Origin: Alphaproteobacteria bacterium
Lineage (GTDB): Bacteria > Pseudomonadota > Alphaproteobacteria > JANSWW01
NCBI GenBank assembly: GCA_024743275.1
Contig: JANSWW010000006.1
Location: forward strand, 62,001 to 126,000
Direction: 5' to 3'
DNA length: 64,000 nucleotides
Positions within the stretch are counted from its first letter, which is position 1. The number at the start of each line of letters is the position of its first letter. Below, piece by piece: positions 59,081-64,000 of this stretch. The notes under the pieces were generated by a model that worked only from the letters and a program-made list of their open reading frames with translations, searched no databases and had not been told where the DNA came from. The translations under genes and the position numbers were made by a program.

Positions 59081-59629
59081 TCAGTCGAGTTCTTCGTTGA
59101 AGGGCGGGCGGGCGATCAGCCCGATGATCAGGCGGACGCAGAACTGGGCGTCCTCCTCAAGATTGACCGGAGCGGAGGGGTCTTCGATATCGGCCTGCGG
59201 ATCGCCCTCGTCGGCGATCGAGGGGCGGGCGTAGAGATTGGACAGATCACGGAAGCCGTCGAGCAGCAGATACTCGTCCATGGAGAGATGACGGTCTTCA
59301 AGCGCGGTATCGATCAGGGTCTTGAGCCCCTGGCCGACAACGCCCTCGCGGCCCTTGCGGGTGTAGAAATCGGACAGCACCGCCTCGAGAAAGACCTGGG
59401 TCAGGACGATGGCGGTGAGATGCAGCCCCGCCTGATGGGCGAGCTGGATCTCCCGGAAGCAGTCATAGGCGACATCGCCGCCATAGGTGAGCCGACCGTC
59501 ATAATCGTCGTGATATTGCCGGGCGATGAAATCCGCCCTGGCCGCCCGGAAACGCCGGGTCTTTTCGTCTTCGTCGCGCAGTTGCTCGTAGACCCGCAAC
59601 AGATTGAGCGACGACGTTCGATTGAGCAT
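59081..59629 (-). CDS. Conserved-looking 182-aa protein, unknown function
   Basis: A 182-aa, mostly helical, acidic protein beginning MLNRTSSLNLLRVYEQLRDE. The region GGDVAYDCFREIQLAHQAGL through AIVLTQVFLEAVLSDFYTRK suggests a bundle with a possible binding face, but no metal or nucleotide motif is visible, and no HEPN RxxxxH is seen. It is placed one base before prmA and after the helicase gene, so it is probably co-transcribed. I do not recognise the family. Confidence 0.6.
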   Translation of the reverse strand: MLNRTSSLNLLRVYEQLRDEDEKTRRFRAARADFIARQYHDDYDGRLTYGGDVAYDCFREIQLAHQAGLHLTAIVLTQVFLEAVLSDFYTRKGREGVVGQGLKTLIDTALEDRHLSMDEYLLLDGFRDLSNLYARPSIADEGDPQADIEDPSAPVNLEEDAQFCVRLIIGLIARPPFNEELD

Positions 59630-59649
59630 GCCCTGTACCCCAAAGGTCC

Positions 59650-61983
59650 TCAGACCTGATCGGCGGCAATCACGAAGCTCTCGATGACCTTCTTTACCCC
59701 CGCCTTGTCGAAGTCGATCTCCAGCTTGTCGGCATCGACCGCGATCACCTTGCCGTATCCGAATTTCTGATGGAAGACCCTATCCCCTTCTTTAACCGAG
59801 GCTTTTTTGGGCGCGCGGCTCTGAACCCGGGTCGCACTACCCTCGATCGTCATGCCGCCGTCGCGGCGGTTGGCCGGATTGTCGTCGAAATAGGCCCCCT
59901 GAAAACGGGGCGGCTGGGAGAAGTAGCTGCCGGTCCCGAACCGCCAATCCTGATTGTTGTCGCTCTGACGCACCCCGTAGCTGCCATAGAGGCCCGCGTC
60001 GCTGGTCCGCTCGACATGCTCGTCCGGCAGTTCCGAGACGAAGCGCGAGGGGATGGCCGACTGCCACTGCCCGAACATCCGCCGGTTGGCGGCGAAAAAG
60101 ACATGCGCCTTCGTCTTCGCCCGGGTGATCCCGACATAGGCGAGGCGCCGCTCCTCCTCCAGACCCGCATTCCCGTTCTCGTCCATCGCCCGCTGATTGG
60201 GGAACACCCCCTCCTCCCAGCCCGGCAGAAAGACATGCTCGAACTCCAGTCCCTTGGCCGAATGGAGGGTCATGATCGAGATCTGCGGGATCGAGTTATC
60301 TTCGCTGTTCTCCATCACCAGGCTCACATGTTCGAGGAAGCCGGCCAGGCTCTCGAACTCATGCATCGCCGCGACCAGTTCCTTGAGGTTCTCCAGCCGC
60401 CCCGGCGCCTCCGGCGATTTGTCGGCCTGCCACATGGCGGTGTAGCCGCTTTCGTCAAGAACGAGTTCGGCCAGTTCCGGATGGGCCATTGTGGACACCA
60501 GCCCCCGCCAGCGGTCGAAATCGGCCATCAGTCGGGCCAGGCTACGCCGGGCCTGGGGCCGGATCTCATCGGTCTCGCAGAGCTGCGCCATGGCCCGGGT
60601 CAACGGCACGCCCTGGGCCCGGGAGAGCTGATTGCCGGCCTGCACGGTCGCGTTGCCGAGCCCCCGTTTCGGCACGTTGACGATACGCTCGAAGGCCAGA
60701 TCGTCGTCCGGCTGGGCGATGACCCGGAGATAGGCCATGGCGTCCCGAATCTCCTGGCGTTCGTAGAACCGCGGGCCGCCGACCACCCGGTAGGGCAGGC
60801 CGAGCGTGATCATGCGGTCTTCGAATTCGCGGGTCTGGAAGCCGGCCCGGACCAGGATGGCGATCTCGTTCAGACTGAGGTTCTTGCGCTGCAGGGCCTC
60901 GATTTCGTCGCCGATGACCCGCGCCTCCTCCTCCCCGTCCCAAACGCCGCGGATACCAACCTTTTCGCCGTGATCGGCCTCAGTCCACAGCTCCTTGCCA
61001 AGCCGGCCCTCGTTGTGGCGGATCACGCCATGGGCGGCGGCGAGGATGTGGCCGGTGGAGCGATAGTTCTGCTCGAGACGGATCACCTTGGCGCCTTTGA
61101 AATCGCCCTCGAATTTCAGAATGTTGCCGACCTCTGCGCCACGCCAGCCATAGATCGACTGGTCGTCGTCGCCGACGCAGCAGATGTTCTGGTGCTTCTG
61201 GGCCAGAAGCCGCAGCCAGAGATATTGCGAGACATTGGTGTCCTGATACTCGTCGACCAGAATGTACTGGAACCGGTTCTGATACTCGGCAAGAACGTCG
61301 GGGTGGCCCTGGAAAAGGGTCAGGCAATGGAGCAGCAGATCGCCGAAATCGCAGGCGTTCAGCGTGACGAGCCGTTGCTGATACTGCTTGTAGAGTTCCA
61401 GGATCTTGCCGTTCGCAAGATCGCCCGCCTCGTCGACCGGCACCTTGTCCGGCATGAGACCACGATCCTTCCAGCGCTGAATCGCCCCGATCAGGATCCG
61501 GGCCGGCCAGCGCTTGTCGTCGACGCTTTCCGCCGCCATCACTTGCTTCAACAGCCGGATCTGGTCGTCGGTATCGAGGATGGTGAAGTTCGACTTGAGG
61601 CCAACCATCTCCGCATGGCGGCGAAGGATGCGGACTCCGATGGCGTGGAAGGTTCCGAGCCACATCTGCTCGGCCATCGGGCCGATGATGGAGACCACCC
61701 GGTCCTTCATCTCGCGGGCCGCCTTGTTGGTGAAGGTCACCGCCAGCACCGTGTGGGGCCGGGCCTTGCCGGTGGCGATCAGATGGGCGAGCCGCGTCGT
61801 CAGCACCCGCGTCTTGCCGGTGCCCGCCCCGGCCAGGACGAGCAAGGGTCCGTCGAGGCTGGTGACGGCTTCCTGCTGCATGGGATTGAGACCGCGCAGG
61901 TAGGGAAAGCGCTGAAACAAACGCTCCTGGTCCTCGGCGGACGGCTCGGGCGGATCGAAAAGGGAAGGCGTCGATGTGGACAT
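59650..61983 (-). CDS. uvrD: UvrD/PcrA-type superfamily 1 DNA helicase
   Basis: A 777-aa 3'-5' helicase. The Walker A AGAGTGKT is at 51 to 58; DEYQDTN (motif II), GDDDQSIYGWRG (III), EQNYRST (IV), LHSAKGLEFEHVFLPG (V) and YVGITRAK (VI) follow in order. The C-terminal 50 residues (GDRVFHQKFGYGKVIAVDAD) form the Tudor-like domain of PcrA/UvrD. It acts in nucleotide excision and mismatch repair. A promoter ends 6 nt before the ATG, so the mRNA may be leaderless. No LexA-like box is evident. Confidence 0.95.
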   Translation of the reverse strand: MSTSTPSLFDPPEPSAEDQERLFQRFPYLRGLNPMQQEAVTSLDGPLLVLAGAGTGKTRVLTTRLAHLIATGKARPHTVLAVTFTNKAAREMKDRVVSIIGPMAEQMWLGTFHAIGVRILRRHAEMVGLKSNFTILDTDDQIRLLKQVMAAESVDDKRWPARILIGAIQRWKDRGLMPDKVPVDEAGDLANGKILELYKQYQQRLVTLNACDFGDLLLHCLTLFQGHPDVLAEYQNRFQYILVDEYQDTNVSQYLWLRLLAQKHQNICCVGDDDQSIYGWRGAEVGNILKFEGDFKGAKVIRLEQNYRSTGHILAAAHGVIRHNEGRLGKELWTEADHGEKVGIRGVWDGEEEARVIGDEIEALQRKNLSLNEIAILVRAGFQTREFEDRMITLGLPYRVVGGPRFYERQEIRDAMAYLRVIAQPDDDLAFERIVNVPKRGLGNATVQAGNQLSRAQGVPLTRAMAQLCETDEIRPQARRSLARLMADFDRWRGLVSTMAHPELAELVLDESGYTAMWQADKSPEAPGRLENLKELVAAMHEFESLAGFLEHVSLVMENSEDNSIPQISIMTLHSAKGLEFEHVFLPGWEEGVFPNQRAMDENGNAGLEEERRLAYVGITRAKTKAHVFFAANRRMFGQWQSAIPSRFVSELPDEHVERTSDAGLYGSYGVRQSDNNQDWRFGTGSYFSQPPRFQGAYFDDNPANRRDGGMTIEGSATRVQSRAPKKASVKEGDRVFHQKFGYGKVIAVDADKLEIDFDKAGVKKVIESFVIAADQV

Positions 61984-61989
61984 ACGGGC

Positions 61990-62018
61990 TTATAACGCGG
62001 TCAAGCGGTCTCTGTCTT
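61990..62018 (-). promoter_or_regulatory. Predicted uvrD promoter giving a leaderless mRNA
   Basis: Read leftward, AAGACA (62018 to 62013) and TTATAA (61995 to 61990) are 17 bp apart. Only 6 nt separate the -10 from the ATG at 61983, so transcription would start at or beside the A of the ATG. There is no ribosome site, in keeping with leaderless initiation. Confidence 0.55.
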
Positions 62019-62046
62019 GCGGTTAGATGATGCGGCGGCGCCGGGT

Positions 62047-63885
62047 TCAGGGACGCCGTGGTTCCTCGCCATGTTCCTCGGCCCGGAGGCGTTCCAGTTC
62101 CCGGTTATAGGCCAGCAGCACGTCCCGTTCGTGCAACGCCCCGACCAGCACCGGATGACCGCCGGTCGACAGGATCGGCAGCACGGGCAGCTGGGACTTC
62201 TCGAACAGGGCCATCGCCGCCTCGACCTTGGTATCCGTCGTCAATGACGGGGCGTCCGTGTCGGCCATGGCGAGCGCGTTCGGGAACTGCCCCTCGGCGA
62301 AGGCCTGCTCCACCTGTTTGTAGGAAATCGTCCCCATATAGCTGCCGTCGTCGTTGACGACATAGACGACCCCGAAGCGGGTGTCGCACAGGCGGGTCCT
62401 CACCTCGGAGGCCGGCGTATCGCCGGTCACGATGGTCGCCGTCCGCCGGATCAGATCTCGGACCCTGAGGTCCGCCATTCTGGGCACCTCATAGGCCCCC
62501 CGGATGCGAATCCCCCGCCGCTCCAATTGGGCGAGGAAGAAAGACCGGCCCATCACCGCCTGGCTGCTGACCGTCGCGATGGCGGTCACCAGCATCACGA
62601 CGATGGTAAGGGCGTAGTCCCCGGTCAGTTCGAAGACCATGAGAACGGTGGAGATCGGCGCTCCGAGGACCGCGCCGGCGACCGCGCCCATCCCCACCAG
62701 GGTGTAGGCCCCCTGGTCCGAGGCCAGTTCCGGAAACGGCATTTGGGCAATCAGGCCGAAGGCGCCGCCGACCATCGCGCCGATGAAGAGGGCGGGAGAG
62801 AATATCCCGCCGCCGAAGCCCATGGCCATGCACATCACCGTCGCGGCGATCTTGAGCACCACCAGAGCCATCAGGATATCAAGATCGATCTGCCCCCTGA
62901 GCGCCTGGTCCGTGGCTTCATAACCGACGCCGAGGATTTCCGGGAACCACAGCCCGACCACCCCGACGATCCCGCCGGCGATCGCCGGCAGCGACCACCT
63001 CGGCAAAGTGATCTTCTCCACCAGATCAAGCGCCAGGAGATAGGAGCGCAGGATCGCGATGGCCGTCGCGGCACAAATGAAGCCGAGAATCAGGAAGGCC
63101 GGGAATTCCCAGAAGCTGACCAGATAGTAGTCGGGAATGATGAAGGCGGGATAATCGCCATAGTACAGGCGGCTGACGATGGTTCCGACGACGGAGGCCA
63201 GGACGATGGGCGCGAAGGCATTCAGCGCATAGTGACCGATCACCACCTCCAGGGCGAAGAACACGCCGGCGATCGGGGCGTTGAAGGACGCCGCCACGGC
63301 CGAGGCGACCCCGCAGCCCAAAAGGGTCCGCATCTGCGCCCGACGCAGCCCCAGCTTGGTCGACATCACGCTCGCCGCCATCGCGCCCAAATGCACCGCC
63401 GGTCCTTCCCGGCCGACCGACGCCCCGGCCGCGATCGACGCCGCCGAGATGAAGGCGGAGGCAAGGCCGTCCCGAAGGCTGATGAATCCGCCCCGCAGCG
63501 CGTTCGCCTCGATCACATTGGCAACCCCATGGGCGGGCCGGCCTTTACAGACGAAATGGACGAACAATCCGACCAGCAGACCTCCGGCCAAAGGTCCCAG
63601 GAGCATCCGCCACCAAGGCTGACGGGCGGCATCGCTCGCCACCAGTTCGCCGGTGAACCCGAGGAAGACCCACTGCAAAAGCTCGATCAGTTCCCGGAAG
63701 ACGATGGCGCTCAAGCCGCCGAGCAGACCGCACAGAACGGCGAGCACGCTCATCAGGACATGCTCGTGGCGAAGGACCCTTATGACTCGCTTCGAAATCT
63801 CTTCTGGATCGGCAAGGGCCATGTCGAGAGCGTTGGGTCGGTCGGAAACGGGAAGAGGCGTTCGGCGAACCGACACCAGAGACAT
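62047..63885 (-). CDS. ClC-family chloride channel/exchanger with CBS domains
   Basis: A 612-aa membrane protein. The ClC signatures are GREGPAVHLG (the Glu is the proton/gating Glu), GVANVIEAN-type loop, and GGIFSPALFIGAMVGGAFG. It has about 16 to 18 helices followed by two CBS domains (about 470 to 600), here with IVTGDTPASEVRTRLCDTRF and DTKVEAAMALFEKSQLPVLP. Which ion is coupled cannot be told by eye. It starts at 63885 in a TAATG overlap with a short leader ORF and has no SD of its own; an internal ATG at 63822 is the alternative. Confidence 0.9.
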   Translation of the reverse strand: MSLVSVRRTPLPVSDRPNALDMALADPEEISKRVIRVLRHEHVLMSVLAVLCGLLGGLSAIVFRELIELLQWVFLGFTGELVASDAARQPWWRMLLGPLAGGLLVGLFVHFVCKGRPAHGVANVIEANALRGGFISLRDGLASAFISAASIAAGASVGREGPAVHLGAMAASVMSTKLGLRRAQMRTLLGCGVASAVAASFNAPIAGVFFALEVVIGHYALNAFAPIVLASVVGTIVSRLYYGDYPAFIIPDYYLVSFWEFPAFLILGFICAATAIAILRSYLLALDLVEKITLPRWSLPAIAGGIVGVVGLWFPEILGVGYEATDQALRGQIDLDILMALVVLKIAATVMCMAMGFGGGIFSPALFIGAMVGGAFGLIAQMPFPELASDQGAYTLVGMGAVAGAVLGAPISTVLMVFELTGDYALTIVVMLVTAIATVSSQAVMGRSFFLAQLERRGIRIRGAYEVPRMADLRVRDLIRRTATIVTGDTPASEVRTRLCDTRFGVVYVVNDDGSYMGTISYKQVEQAFAEGQFPNALAMADTDAPSLTTDTKVEAAMALFEKSQLPVLPILSTGGHPVLVGALHERDVLLAYNRELERLRAEEHGEEPRRP

Positions 63886-63914
63886 TACAGTGACTTATTT
63901 CCGAGGAGTTTCAT
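63885..63914 (-). CDS. 9-residue leader ORF of the chloride channel gene
   Basis: A perfect AAGGAG (63925 to 63920) stands 5 nt before an ATG at 63914, which encodes MKLLGNKSL and stops at TAA. The last A of the TAA is the first A of the channel ATG (TAATG). This has the right layout for translational coupling, since the channel gene lacks an SD. Confidence 0.5.
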   Translation of the reverse strand: MKLLGNKSL

Positions 63915-63924
63915 AGGTACTCCT
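63904..63924. promoter_or_regulatory. Inverted repeat over the leader ribosome site
   Basis: AGGAGT (63904 to 63909) and ACTCCT (63919 to 63924) are perfect inverted repeats. In the minus-strand mRNA the hairpin would bury the AAGGAG and the leader ATG, so it could control access to the coupled channel gene, or be a protein operator. Confidence 0.4.
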
Positions 63925-64000
63925 TATGCATAGCGAAAGATTTGTCCGACGATGCCGACGGAGGGGGCCGGGCCACGCGATGGTGCGCCGGAGCTCAGCG

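Noticed and set aside
59770..61995. 741-codon plus-strand frame
   Set aside because: Exactly antisense to the UvrD helicase, with His/Arg/Asp-rich low-complexity product. No start signal.

Overview
The window is high-GC DNA from an alphaproteobacterium. Three things point there: the complete mra/mur/fts (dcw) cluster running on into ftsQ-ftsA-ftsZ-lpxC-bamD-recN-ligA, an FtsZ with a long linker and a tail ending EIPAFLRRQ, and GTTC-N7-GTTC and GANTC sites upstream of mraZ that look like alphaproteobacterial LexA and CcrM sites. A Rhodospirillales-like host is plausible, but I cannot place it further from sequence alone.

Region 1 (1 to about 16.8 kb) is the packaging, head and tail half of a siphovirus-type prophage. 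It is read leftward: two small regulatory-type genes, terminator, small and large terminase, DUF4055-type portal, scaffold, P22-like coat protein, connector and tail-completion proteins, tail tube, tail chaperone with a programmed -1 frameshift, tape measure, hub and tail-tip proteins. A divergent S24 (CI/LexA-like) repressor sits beyond a large palindromic operator. The prophage runs off the left edge; no integrase, lysis or replication genes are visible.

Region 2 (about 16.9 to 29.0 kb) is chromosomal: an XRE regulator, a TrmA/RumA-type RNA methyltransferase, a ribbon-helix-helix protein, a large AsmA protein, a D-lactate/glycolate-type FAD oxidase, a GNAT acetyltransferase coupled to a fused hydantoinase/5-oxoprolinase, and an orphan small protein.

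Region 3 (29.0 to 30.46 kb) is a HigBA-like toxin-antitoxin pair, whose toxin seems to start with ATA, followed by about 790 bp rich in regulatory signals. These are two clusters of four TGGG boxes in opposite orientation (candidate MraZ operators), a LexA-type box, two GANTC sites and a sigma-70-like promoter.

Region 4 (30.46 to 55.2 kb) is mraZ-rsmH-ftsL-ftsI-murE-murF-mraY-murD-ftsW-murG-murC-murB-ddl-ftsQ-ftsA-ftsZ, then lpxC, bamD, recN and ligA. Most junctions overlap by ATGA or GTGA, so this behaves as a translationally coupled series for peptidoglycan precursor synthesis and division. A strong terminator follows ftsZ after a structured 3' UTR.

Region 5 (55.2 to 64 kb) holds a two-helix potassium channel, aminopeptidase P, an orphan 118-aa gene with a structured leader, prmA, an orphan 182-aa gene, a UvrD/PcrA helicase with a likely leaderless promoter, and a ClC chloride channel whose start overlaps the stop of a 9-residue leader ORF.
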